The notes beneath the pieces are model-generated. The model did no database searches. It was given only the letters and a program-made list of their open reading frames with translations, and was not told the origin of the DNA. The translations under genes were made by a program, and so were the position numbers. From Armatimonadota bacterium (GTDB lineage: Bacteria > Armatimonadota > Fimbriimonadia > Fimbriimonadales > Fimbriimonadaceae), in NCBI GenBank assembly GCA_025360125.1, contig JANYCU010000034.1, positions 1-64,000 on the forward strand: a stretch of DNA of 64,000 bases. The letters run 5' to 3'. Shown here piece by piece: positions 54,702-63,040 of this stretch. Each line of letters begins with the position of its first letter. The stretch's first letter is position 1.

Positions 54702-55241
54702 ATGAAGCTAAAACAACTTTCTTTCGGATTCTTATTCGCCTCAACCCTTCTGATGACCTCCCAGGCGCTCGGTCAAGGAACAAGCGAAGGACCAGAATAT
54801 GATTCAGCCAAGAAGCAGGTTATCGAGCTTTTTCGGGTGTTCAAAACTCAAGATTGGAAGCGGCTCTACGACATTTCAATGTTCTCTCCCGCCGTCAGTA
54901 AAACCATCAAGGATCGAGAGACCTTCGCCGTAGACTTCGCAAAAGGAGTCACCAACGGTGGGAAGGATGATACATTCACGAAAGTGATGAGTACCCTTTC
55001 CGAAACGTCGGTCGGGCTCGTCATTATTGAAGGAAAGTCAGCGTATGTCTCCACATCATGCAAGATCGCCGTCAGTGGTCAAAAAGTCCCTCTCGTAGGA
55101 ATTGCCAAACTGATCAAAGTCGGCGAAACCTGGAAATGGGACCTTTCGTTCACCGATGACGCCGAAAAGGCTGCATCAACACGGACGACCGAGTTTTTGG
55201 GGCAACCAGTCACTGAATCCAAGTCCGGCAATCAGGCTTGA
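54702..55241 (+). CDS. Small exported protein of unknown function
   Basis: 179 residues from ATG 54702, signal peptide MKLKQLSFGFLFASTLLMTS. The mature protein has DSAKKQVIELFRVFKTQDWKRL near the N-terminus and ends with VGETWKWDLSFTDDAEKA, a pattern close to NTF2-like/DUF4878-type secreted proteins (tentative). TACAAT at 54681-54686 leaves a leader of about 9 nt. The frame is open to 54585, but upstream codons precede the promoter. Confidence 0.6.
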   Translation: MKLKQLSFGFLFASTLLMTSQALGQGTSEGPEYDSAKKQVIELFRVFKTQDWKRLYDISMFSPAVSKTIKDRETFAVDFAKGVTNGGKDDTFTKVMSTLSETSVGLVIIEGKSAYVSTSCKIAVSGQKVPLVGIAKLIKVGETWKWDLSFTDDAEKAASTRTTEFLGQPVTESKSGNQA

Positions 55242-55284
55242 CAATCTCCATTTCTCGCAATAAACTCTTTTCAGGCAGCAACAA

Positions 55285-55968
55285 ATGAACCTTCCCCAAC
55301 GCAAATTCACGATCTTCGTCGCCGCTGGATGGTTCGCAACCGTTGCCTTTGCAACTTACCTATCCGCACCGATGAAGCTAATCATCAATGGCAAATCAGT
55401 TCCCGGAAAGACCGCAACCGTCGAGGGCCAAACCTATGTTCCGCTCAGCGCCCTCAAGGCTGCTGGAGCAACTGCCGATACCAAGGGCGACACCCTAACC
55501 ATCAACTTCCCGTCTGCAGGCGGGGCAAACCAAGCCACCGCCCTCGAAGGCAACATCAACGATTGGCTGTTCAATGGCATCTGGCGATTCCGTGTCACGG
55601 GCGTTCGGGCAAACGATGACGGTCGTCCCGGTTGGAAGGTACACGTCGAACTCCGCAACGGAACCAAGATCGACAACCTCGCGCTCGACGGCTCCGGTTT
55701 CGACAGTCTTCGCCTCATCATGGCTGACTCGAACTCGATCTCACCATACAATATCGTCGACATCGCCAGCAAAGGCATTGGACAAGGCCAAAGCATTGAA
55801 CTTGACGTGCTGTTTTATGACGACGATGGAGCAGGGCGCAAGCCGGATAAGCTCATTCTAAAAATCCAGCCCGACAATGACACCAAAGGATTCCTCAAAA
55901 ACCAGGGTGCGACCTATTCAACCGCCGATCCAAGCTTCCGAATCAATTTCACACCATCCAAAGAATAA
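55285..55968 (+). CDS. Exported stalk-domain (copper amine oxidase N-like) protein
   Basis: 227 residues with an N-terminal signal/anchor (RKFTIFVAAGWFATVAFATYL). Residues about 30-75 (MKLIINGKSVPGKTATVEGQTYVPLSALKAAG) are a short version of the stalk domain commonly attached to secreted enzymes. The rest is a beta domain (NDWLFNGIWRFRVTGVRAND) that I do not recognise. Stalk domains are surface or wall attachment units; the partner here is unknown. Follows the small exported protein by 43 nt. Confidence 0.65.
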   Translation: MNLPQRKFTIFVAAGWFATVAFATYLSAPMKLIINGKSVPGKTATVEGQTYVPLSALKAAGATADTKGDTLTINFPSAGGANQATALEGNINDWLFNGIWRFRVTGVRANDDGRPGWKVHVELRNGTKIDNLALDGSGFDSLRLIMADSNSISPYNIVDIASKGIGQGQSIELDVLFYDDDGAGRKPDKLILKIQPDNDTKGFLKNQGATYSTADPSFRINFTPSKE

Positions 55969-56038
55969 AAAAGTGAGAAGCCGATAGTTTTTCATTCCCA
56001 CTATTGAATTTACATAGCTAACCCGGCAGAATGAAGAT

Positions 56039-58333
56039 ATGATTTCCCTTCTTACTGCGACGCTGTTATTGGCTCAGACCCAACCAATAACCATCACGGT
56101 CCAGCCGGACCATGTGCTTCACGCCGCCAGCAAAGACCTCTTCGGGATTTTCTTTGAAGAAATTAACTGCGCCGGAGATGGAGGAATCTATCCCGAACTG
56201 GTTCGAAATCGCTCCTTCGACGACTCCGATAAACCTGAACATTGGGAAGTTTCGCCCGGACTCAAAACGGAAGTATCAAACGGCAAGCTTCAAGTCGAGG
56301 CCATGGCGGACGGAGAGCTCACCAACAATGGCTACTGGGGAATGAACCTCGAACGAGGTCAAAAATACACCCTCCAAGTCATCGGCGACTTCCCATCAAA
56401 ATGCCAAATCGACGTCGAAGCGGGAGAGACAAAAAAGAAACTCTCGTTCGATGCAGGAATGGGCAAAACCTCAACCACTCCGCTCATCGCTTCAACCTCC
56501 ACCGCTGCCGGGTCGCTGAAAATCAAAGTAGCAAAGGGACAAAAATTTGCCCTCGACTATGTCTCCCTGTTCCCGAATACAACGTTCAAAAATCGCCGGA
56601 ACGGCCTCCGACCTGGGCTCATGGGCATGCTGACCGACCTTACCCCGGCATTTGTACGGTTCCCCGGTGGCTGTTGGGTCGAAGGCGACCGAATGGATTC
56701 GGCATACCGATGGAAAACAACCATCGATAACCTGCCAACAAGGCGAACGGTTCCAAATCTCTGGGGTTACAAATCCACCAACGGCCTTGGTTACCACGAA
56801 TATCTTCAGATGTGCGAAGACCTCGGTTCAGCCCCGCTATTCGTCGTGAATTGCGGGATGTCTCACAAGGAAACCATTCCCCTCAATCAGATGGATGAAT
56901 ATGTCCAGGATGCCGTCGATGCCGTCGAATACGCCAACGGACCCGCCACCAGCAAGTGGGGCGCCATTCGCGCGGCCAACGGGCATCCGAAGTCGTTCAA
57001 CCTAAAGTACCTAGAAATCGGAAATGAAAACGGAGGTGCGGCCTATAACGAGCGATACAAGCTCATCTACGACGCAGTCAAAGCCAAGTTCCCCGACATC
57101 ATCACCATCGCTGACGTATGGGGCGGGACTCCAAAGGGTCCAAAAGTCGAAACGATCGATGAACACTACTACTCCAATCCCAACTTCTTCTTCAGCAATG
57201 CCAGCCGATACGACTCCTATGATCGAAAAGGGCCCAAAGTCTACGTTGGTGAGTACGCGGTAACCGAGGGAGCTGGAAGCGGAAACCACATCGCTGCCAT
57301 CGCCGAAGCGGCGTTCATGACTGGCATGGAGCGAAACTCCGACCACGTCATCATGGCCAGCTATGCCCCGCTTTTCGCCAACGTCAACGCCAAAGCCTGG
57401 AACCCAGACCTCATCTATTTCGACTCCAACAAGGTCTACGGAACCCCAAGCTACTTCGTGCAAAAAATGTTCTCGCAAAACCGAGTGTCAAAGATCGTTA
57501 AGAGTTCCGCGACCAACATTACCGAACCTGTCACCCCATTCCACAAAGGCGGAATCGGCGTTGGAACCTGGATCACTCAAGCCGAATACAAAGACATTTC
57601 CCTCATCGAAAACGGGATGACCAAGCAACTCGACAAGCCTCAATCACAAATGAAACCGTTAAACGGAACCTGGCAGTTCGATGGCGGCACCTTGCGACAA
57701 ACATCAAACCAAGAAGGCACGCGATGCATCTTCCCCAGTCCAAATTCATCGAATTACACCCTCAAACTAAAAGCGAGGAAGATTAGCGGCCGAGAAGGAT
57801 TCCTCATTACGGTTGGGTTCAAAGATAGCGACAATTACCTCTGGCTCAATCTCGGTGGCTGGGGCAACACCCAACACGCCATCGAATACGCAGTTTCCGG
57901 TGGAAAATCCGAACTCGGACGGCACATCAATGGCACCATCGAAACTGGTCGCTGGTACGACGTCCAAATTGACTACGCACCTGATCACATCGTTTGCAAG
58001 CTGGACGGAAAAACGATCTTCGATCAAAAGCCGACTTCATCACCGCGGTTCTTTTACACGACAGGCATCGACTCCGCAAAAAATGAACTTGTCGTCAAGG
58101 TCGTTCAGGGAAATGAAACCAACCAGCAAGTCGTTATCAACATTCCTAACCGAAAAACGAGCGGCTTCGTCTACGGCCTATTCCTTGCCAGCAACGACAT
58201 TCACGCCGAAAACTCCCTCGAATCCCCAACCCACGTCTCTCCAGTTCCTATGAAGGCAAAAATTGAAGGCGGAAAGCTGGCTTTCACCGCTAAACCTTAC
58301 TCACTAACCATCTTCCGCATCCCGTTGAAATAG
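56039..58333 (+). CDS. Secreted alpha-L-arabinofuranosidase (GH51) with inserted LamG-like domain
   Basis: 764 residues, short signal peptide (MISLLTATLLLAQTQP). Catalytic barrel features: GIFFEEINCAGDGGIYPELVRNRSF, RFPGGCWVEG, acid/base Glu in YLEIGNENGG (about 327) and nucleophile Glu in YVGEYAV (about 404). A beta-jelly-roll segment (about 535-690, GREGFLITVGFKDSDNYLWLNLGGWG) resembles a LamG/DUF1080-type carbohydrate-binding insert before the final GH51 C-domain strands. Removes terminal arabinofuranose from arabinans or arabinogalactans. CAGAAT ends 6 nt before the ATG. Confidence 0.9.
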   Translation: MISLLTATLLLAQTQPITITVQPDHVLHAASKDLFGIFFEEINCAGDGGIYPELVRNRSFDDSDKPEHWEVSPGLKTEVSNGKLQVEAMADGELTNNGYWGMNLERGQKYTLQVIGDFPSKCQIDVEAGETKKKLSFDAGMGKTSTTPLIASTSTAAGSLKIKVAKGQKFALDYVSLFPNTTFKNRRNGLRPGLMGMLTDLTPAFVRFPGGCWVEGDRMDSAYRWKTTIDNLPTRRTVPNLWGYKSTNGLGYHEYLQMCEDLGSAPLFVVNCGMSHKETIPLNQMDEYVQDAVDAVEYANGPATSKWGAIRAANGHPKSFNLKYLEIGNENGGAAYNERYKLIYDAVKAKFPDIITIADVWGGTPKGPKVETIDEHYYSNPNFFFSNASRYDSYDRKGPKVYVGEYAVTEGAGSGNHIAAIAEAAFMTGMERNSDHVIMASYAPLFANVNAKAWNPDLIYFDSNKVYGTPSYFVQKMFSQNRVSKIVKSSATNITEPVTPFHKGGIGVGTWITQAEYKDISLIENGMTKQLDKPQSQMKPLNGTWQFDGGTLRQTSNQEGTRCIFPSPNSSNYTLKLKARKISGREGFLITVGFKDSDNYLWLNLGGWGNTQHAIEYAVSGGKSELGRHINGTIETGRWYDVQIDYAPDHIVCKLDGKTIFDQKPTSSPRFFYTTGIDSAKNELVVKVVQGNETNQQVVINIPNRKTSGFVYGLFLASNDIHAENSLESPTHVSPVPMKAKIEGGKLAFTAKPYSLTIFRIPLK

Positions 58334-58388
58334 TTACCGAATCGTCAACACCAGACCTATTGTTGGGTCTGAGGTTGGAATCAAAGAT

Positions 58389-58464
58389 CCTCTCCTGAGG
58401 AGAGGTGGCGCGTCGGTCATCCCGAAATCATAGGCATCCGATGACCGACGCGACGGAGAGGGGG
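58389..58464. repeat. Dispersed palindromic repeat, best copy
   Basis: CCTCTCC-TGA-GGAGAGG is a perfect 7-bp hairpin. It is followed by GTGG and a 12-bp perfect inverted repeat CGCGTCGGTCAT (58409-58420) / ATGACCGACGCG (58441-58452), then GACGGAGAGGGGG. Related copies are at 152, 35439 and 63862. Confidence 0.75.
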
Positions 58465-58526
58465 ATGCATGCCTGAGTTCTACCAAGGTTAAGTAAATGT
58501 AAATCGCGAGCCATGTTCAAGCTCCC

Positions 58527-58675
58527 AGCATTTCGTGAAAAGGACGAGCCCATGGAGGGGAGGAACGAAGTTCCCAAGCGTCCCGCTCGCCAAAATCGAA
58601 CGGCCAACCAAACTTTCGGCTAATCCGCACCATCCCTGTCGTCCCTATTGCTAGCATTTCGCGAAAAGGGCGAGC
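58527..58675. repeat. 23-nt direct repeat pair flanking a conserved hairpin
   Basis: AGCATTTCG-T/C-GAAAAGG-A/G-CGAGC occurs at 58527-58549 and 58653-58675 with two differences. Between them, 58559-58576 (GGAGGAACGAAGTTCCCA) is identical to 63931-63948 inside another repeat element. It looks like a composite of mobile or REP-like units. Confidence 0.65.
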
Positions 58676-58719
58676 GAATCGGCAACACTCGCCCTGATTC
58701 TTCCATCATTAACAGTTAT

Positions 58720-59640
58720 ATGAAAATTCACAAAGACTACGCAGCCCTGTTCATTGACTTTGAAAATATATTCCACTATGTCCGAAAAAGAACCGTTGAC
58801 TCAGATCGAGCCCACGACATCGTTCTCGAACTCATCCAAGAATTAAGAAAAAAATTAAGCAATGAATTAGCCCAAAGCTGCATCGTCCAATACGCCTACG
58901 CAGATTTCGAGCAAATCGAGGGCAACGCCCAAGGACAACTCTTTCTCCTCGGAGTAGAAACCAGAAATGTCGTCGGAACCGAACACAAAAATGCCGCCGA
59001 CATGAGGCTTTGCATCGATGTGATGGAGACGATGTACACCCGGGAAGAAATCGGCACCTTCGTTCTGATGGCCGGAGACCGCGACTACATCCCTGTCCTC
59101 CAACACCTCCGAAAGCACGCCAAAACCGTCCAGGTCGTAGCCTTCAAAGAGAATATTTCTGGTGACCTGTTCACCCTCGTTGGCGACGGCTACATTGACG
59201 CAGTGTCCTGCCTAGGCAAAATTTCGCAAAGCGAACTGGAAGTTGGCCAAGAACGCCTCTCCCAATACTTCGAGCAACGAGCAGAAGCCTCCAACGATCA
59301 AGCAAACCAAATTGCCGATGCCCGCGCCACCGGTAAGATCGCTCCCGTCGCGTTTGCAAAAGCTCAAAGACTTGAAGGGAAAGATAATCTCATCGCCCTC
59401 GAAGTGATGCTCCATAACTTTGGGGACAAGCCCGAAGTCTGGTTCACCCCCTTCTTAAACAAACTGAGAAATGCCCTCCAACACCTGGCCGAATACGAAC
59501 GAAAGGCTATTGTGACTACTCTCGAAATGACCGGAATCATCAAAGTTGAAAAGCGACGCGGAGAACCCCACGATTATTCGGTAATCGTTATAAACTGGGA
59601 CCATCCTGACGTTCGAGAAAATAATCCCGCCAATATCTAA
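58720..59640 (+). CDS. NYN-domain (PIN-like) ribonuclease, LabA-like
   Basis: 306 residues starting at ATG 58720 (MKIHKDYAALFIDFENI). The NYN/PIN-like fold is seen with acidic residues in FIDFENI, NAADMRLCIDVMETMY and VLMAGDRDYIPVLQHLR, the metal-binding set of the family. The C-terminal part (about 170-306) is helical with a winged-helix-like end (ALQHLAEYERKAIVTTLEMTG). Probably an RNA endonuclease. The stop overlaps the next gene's ATG by 1 nt, coupling it to tRNA CCA addition. The upstream frame to 58648 lies in repeats and is rejected. Confidence 0.85.
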   Translation: MKIHKDYAALFIDFENIFHYVRKRTVDSDRAHDIVLELIQELRKKLSNELAQSCIVQYAYADFEQIEGNAQGQLFLLGVETRNVVGTEHKNAADMRLCIDVMETMYTREEIGTFVLMAGDRDYIPVLQHLRKHAKTVQVVAFKENISGDLFTLVGDGYIDAVSCLGKISQSELEVGQERLSQYFEQRAEASNDQANQIADARATGKIAPVAFAKAQRLEGKDNLIALEVMLHNFGDKPEVWFTPFLNKLRNALQHLAEYERKAIVTTLEMTGIIKVEKRRGEPHDYSVIVINWDHPDVRENNPANI

Positions 59641-61010
59641 TGCACCCCGCCCTCAACAAGATTCAAATCGCAATAAAAGGCACTGCCTTCGACGGCGACT
59701 TGTTTCTTGTGGGTGGTGCAGTTCGCGATGAATTGCTAGGGCGCCAAGGTTCCGATGATCTCGATCTCGTCACGCGACAATCCGCACCAGAACTCGCAAA
59801 ATTTCTGTTCGAGCAACAAGTCTCGTCGATCTACCCCGTCATCTTCGAGCGATTCGGAACCGCAATGGTCGAAGTCGATGGCGTAAAAATCGAGCTCGTT
59901 ACGGCCCGCAAAGAAAGCTACGCCAAGAATTCTCGCAAGCCCGTGGTTACCCCTGGAACGTACAAAGACGACGCCCTTCGACGCGACTTCACCGTCAACA
60001 CCCTCATGCGGTCCCTAAACGACGAGAGTCTGATTGACCCGCTCGAACAGGGAGTGAACGACCTCGAAAACCGAATCCTGCGTACCCCGCTCGATCCGGT
60101 CCGTACCTTCGAAGACGACCCCCTCAGGATGTTACGAGCCATCCGGTTCCGATGGAAATTCGACCTTGCGCCCGTAAAAGGACTCTACGACGCTATCTAC
60201 ATGAAGCGAAGCCGCCTCAAGATCATTAGCTTCGAACGGATTCGAGATGAACTTCAGAAGATGCTGACCTATCCAACCGCCGCCGATGCCCTCGACGACA
60301 TGATGAAACTCGGCCTCTTCGACATCATCGCTCCCGAATTCAAAGCCATGGTGAAGTGCGAGCAAGGCAAATATCACCACCTCGATGTCTGGGACCACAC
60401 CCGCCTCGTCGTCAAAAATCTCACGCAAAGAACGACCGATGATTTTCCCCTCGTCCTCAGCGGCCTCCTCCACGATGTCGGAAAGCCCAGCACTCGAACC
60501 ATCGATGAAAGCGGCAACACTCGCTTCTTTGGCCACGAAGCCGTCGGCGCAGGCATGGCCAGAGCCATCCTATCCCGATGGAAGCTCTCTAGTGAAGATA
60601 TCACCCGTGCCACCAACCTTGTCAAAAATCACATGCGACTCGGTAGCGCTCCGGTTTTCACCGACTCCGCTGCCCGACGACTCATCAAAGACCTTGGACC
60701 TGATCTTGAAAGCCTCTTGACCCTTGTGAACGCCGACGCAAACGCACTCAAAACTGGAGTACGAGTCTTTGACCTCAACCAGATCCGCCAAACTATCAGC
60801 CGAGTCCAGTCCGCAACCCCCGCTCACAAACTAATCAGCCCACTCACCGGCGAGGAAATCATGGAACTAACCGGGCTCACACCAGGCAAGAAAGTAGGCG
60901 AACTCAAAAAAATGCTCGATGAACAAGTTCTTGACGGAGTACTAATGTCCGACGATAAGGCCAAAGCAACAGAAATTATTCTTGCTTCTTGTCCATCCGT
61001 CGAATCCTAA
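59640..61010 (+). CDS. CCA-adding enzyme / poly(A) polymerase family nucleotidyltransferase with HD domain
   Basis: 456 residues. Class II nucleotidyltransferase head: LVGGAVRDELLG and SDDLDLVT (two catalytic Asp), then DALRRDFTVNTLM and the tRNA-binding neck DPVRTFEDDPLRMLRAIRFRWKF. An HD phosphohydrolase domain follows (YHHLDVWDHTRLV, GLLHDVGKPSTR, GHEAVG). The enzyme maintains or builds the 3' CCA of tRNAs; poly(A) polymerase activity cannot be excluded. The two tRNA-like genes in this window already encode CCA, so repair is the likely main job. Confidence 0.9.
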   Translation: MHPALNKIQIAIKGTAFDGDLFLVGGAVRDELLGRQGSDDLDLVTRQSAPELAKFLFEQQVSSIYPVIFERFGTAMVEVDGVKIELVTARKESYAKNSRKPVVTPGTYKDDALRRDFTVNTLMRSLNDESLIDPLEQGVNDLENRILRTPLDPVRTFEDDPLRMLRAIRFRWKFDLAPVKGLYDAIYMKRSRLKIISFERIRDELQKMLTYPTAADALDDMMKLGLFDIIAPEFKAMVKCEQGKYHHLDVWDHTRLVVKNLTQRTTDDFPLVLSGLLHDVGKPSTRTIDESGNTRFFGHEAVGAGMARAILSRWKLSSEDITRATNLVKNHMRLGSAPVFTDSAARRLIKDLGPDLESLLTLVNADANALKTGVRVFDLNQIRQTISRVQSATPAHKLISPLTGEEIMELTGLTPGKKVGELKKMLDEQVLDGVLMSDDKAKATEIILASCPSVES

Positions 61011-61047
61011 CTGCCACCCAATTCGTAATCATTCATAGGCAAGACCT

Positions 61048-61311
61048 TTGAACATAATTCTTGAAACAATCCTCGGGTTGGCATTCATCTTTGGCATCAT
61101 TTGCGTGGTCGGTTGGTTCCTCTTTCGCGAGCAATTCAATCGGGCCCTGAAATACTTCAAACTTTGGTCCGAGCAAGACGCAAAACGTGAGGCCAGAGAG
61201 GCAAAAATCCGTGAACAGCTCGCTCGCCAAGAGCAAGAAGCTGAACTTCTAAAAGCCGCCGCCGCCGAGCGCGCCGAGGCTGAAGTCGAAGAGTTAGAAG
61301 GTCGGAGCTAA
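61048..61311 (+). CDS. Small membrane protein with charged coiled coil (87 aa)
   Basis: Starts on TTG 61048. One N-terminal membrane helix (ILGLAFIFGIICVVGWFLF) followed by a long Glu/Lys/Arg/Ala coiled coil (AKREAREAKIREQLARQEQE). It lies 2 nt before the first SPFH gene, so the three proteins likely form one membrane complex. No named family. Confidence 0.65.
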   Translation: MNIILETILGLAFIFGIICVVGWFLFREQFNRALKYFKLWSEQDAKREAREAKIREQLARQEQEAELLKAAAAERAEAEVEELEGRS

Positions 61312-61313
61312 CC

Positions 61314-62210
61314 ATGAAACGCCCTCCGTTAAAAAAACTGTTACGAACCATATTCCTCGTAATCTTCATCCCAATCATCGCATTCCTGTTTTACATGTCC
61401 AGACTCGACTGGATTCCCGCCGGGCATGTCGGCATAGTCTATGATGCAAACAAAGGCATCGTCCCCGAAGTCTACAAGCCAAGTGCAATCTTCATCGGAT
61501 GGCGGCAGCAATTATACACCTACCCAACCCGGCTCCAAGCCGCAATCTATACCGAGGATCAAACCGCTGGGGAATCAAAGTCCGCCGATGGAATCCTGAT
61601 TACAACCAATGATAACGCAAGCACAACTTTCGACGTCGTAGTCCTCTATCGCATAAAGTCCGAAGACGTCATGAACGTTTTCAACTCTTTCGGCGCGGTT
61701 CCAATCGACGAAATTCAAAGAAATTTCATCCGCAGAGCCGTCAAAGAAGCGGCCAATGATATCGGCACTCAATTTGATCTCTTTTCGCTGATGGGGGCCA
61801 AACGAATGGAGGCATCAAAAAAGCTTTCCGAACTTCTCAAATCGAAGCTAATCACGAAGGGGATCACCGTCGAAGCCGCAATGCTTGGTGGCTGCTACCC
61901 TTCCCAAGATATTCAACAGAAGATCGCTAGCCGAGTCAACAGCTACGTTGAACTCGAAATCTCTCGACTCAAGCGAGAAATCGCTGAAATTGACCGACAA
62001 GTCGCGATCGTTAAAGGTGAAGCAAATGCTACCGCCGCAGTGATGACCGCAGGTGCCGCCAAGGATCGATCCATCGAACTTCTTCGACTCGACACCGCCG
62101 AACTCGCCATCGAAAAGTGGGATGGAGCCCTGCCTGCGATCAGCCCCAAGAGTGGACAAACTGTCGTCCTTACTCAAGACCTCATGAGCCAACTCGAGGG
62201 ACACAAATGA
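61314..62210 (+). CDS. SPFH/Band 7 membrane protein
   Basis: 298 residues: basic N-terminus, one membrane helix (TIFLVIFIPIIAFLFYM), then the SPFH domain starting DWIPAGHVGIVYDANKGIV and continuing with ILITTNDNASTTFDVVVLYRI and a helical extension with EISRLKREIAEIDRQVAIVKGEANA. Members assemble large membrane rings. The next gene encodes a lipoprotein paralog, with 4-nt overlap of stop and start. Confidence 0.85.
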   Translation: MKRPPLKKLLRTIFLVIFIPIIAFLFYMSRLDWIPAGHVGIVYDANKGIVPEVYKPSAIFIGWRQQLYTYPTRLQAAIYTEDQTAGESKSADGILITTNDNASTTFDVVVLYRIKSEDVMNVFNSFGAVPIDEIQRNFIRRAVKEAANDIGTQFDLFSLMGAKRMEASKKLSELLKSKLITKGITVEAAMLGGCYPSQDIQQKIASRVNSYVELEISRLKREIAEIDRQVAIVKGEANATAAVMTAGAAKDRSIELLRLDTAELAIEKWDGALPAISPKSGQTVVLTQDLMSQLEGHK

Positions 62211-63040
62211 AAAAGCCCATTCTCGCCATCATTCTTATCTCCTCGATCTTGCTGACTGGGTGCATGAAGCAAATTCCGCCCGCTTCGGTCGGAGTCAAAT
62301 TCAATGCAAGAACGGGCCTCAGCGAGCATCTCGTCAAACCTCAGGTCGTTTGGCTAGGTTTCATGGAGAAACTAATCGTCTATCCAACGAGTATCCGAAA
62401 CGCAACCTATACCAAAAACTCAAACGAGGGTGAGCGAACCGAAGATGACAGCATCAAGGCCAGCACCATGGAAGGCAGCATCCTGCCCGTCGACATCACG
62501 GTCTCCTACCACGTCGAATCGGCCGACGTTCTCAAAGCATTCCAAAACTTTGGAACCGAAGACTTAGCCGAAGTCCAACGCGACTTCATTCGATGGACAA
62601 CCATCTATGCCGTCAACACCGTGACCGGTAGCAAATCCATTTTCGACCTCACTTCAAAAGACCGGGCCGGGCTAAGTAACGAGGTCAAAACCGTCATCAA
62701 ACCCCTCCTCGGCAATTGGGGCTTAACTGTCGATGATGTTTATGTCGGAGAAGTCTATCCGTCGCAGCAGGTGAGAACCAAGGTCGATGAGCGAATCGCG
62801 AATGTCAACGCCCTCGAACTGGCGAAAGTCTCGCTTCAAAGGGCCAGAATTGACGCCGAAACAACCCTCACGAACGCGAAAAAGCAAACAGAGTTGAACC
62901 GACTCCTCGCCTCTCAGGGCGACAAAGTCTTAGAACTCAAGAAACTAGAGGTTTTGAAAAAGGCAGTAGAAAAATGGAACGGAAAAGCCCCGATCATCGG
63001 CGGCAATTCCGTTCCATTTACCAATATTACGTTGCCCTAA
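62207..63040 (+). CDS. SPFH/Band 7 lipoprotein, paralog of upstream gene
   Basis: 277 residues from ATG 62207 (overlaps the previous stop). Signal peptide with lipobox SILLTGC, so it is lipid-anchored rather than helix-anchored. The SPFH domain follows at once (IPPASVGVKFNARTGLSEHL, SILPVDITVSYHV, EVQRDFIRWTTIYAVN) with a C-terminal helix ELAKVSLQRARIDAETTL. A soluble-side lipoprotein partner to a membrane-spanning SPFH protein is unusual and suggests one ring on each membrane face. Confidence 0.83.
   Translation: MKKPILAIILISSILLTGCMKQIPPASVGVKFNARTGLSEHLVKPQVVWLGFMEKLIVYPTSIRNATYTKNSNEGERTEDDSIKASTMEGSILPVDITVSYHVESADVLKAFQNFGTEDLAEVQRDFIRWTTIYAVNTVTGSKSIFDLTSKDRAGLSNEVKTVIKPLLGNWGLTVDDVYVGEVYPSQQVRTKVDERIANVNALELAKVSLQRARIDAETTLTNAKKQTELNRLLASQGDKVLELKKLEVLKKAVEKWNGKAPIIGGNSVPFTNITLP

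Larger units (their letters stand above)
58334..58719 (+). other. 386-nt intergenic region with a cluster of repeats, no gene seen
   Basis: It holds, in order, a CAGACC/GGTCTG hairpin just after the GH51 stop, a full palindromic repeat (58389-58464), two 23-nt direct repeats around a GGAACGAAGTTCC hairpin, and a GGGCGAG/CTCGCCC hairpin (58668-58694). The open frame of the next gene reaches 58648, but that part lies in these repeats. Confidence 0.6.

Noticed and set aside
58648-58719. N-terminal extension of the NYN protein
   Set aside because: The codons fall in a 23-nt repeat and precede the conserved MKIHKDYAALFIDFEN start.
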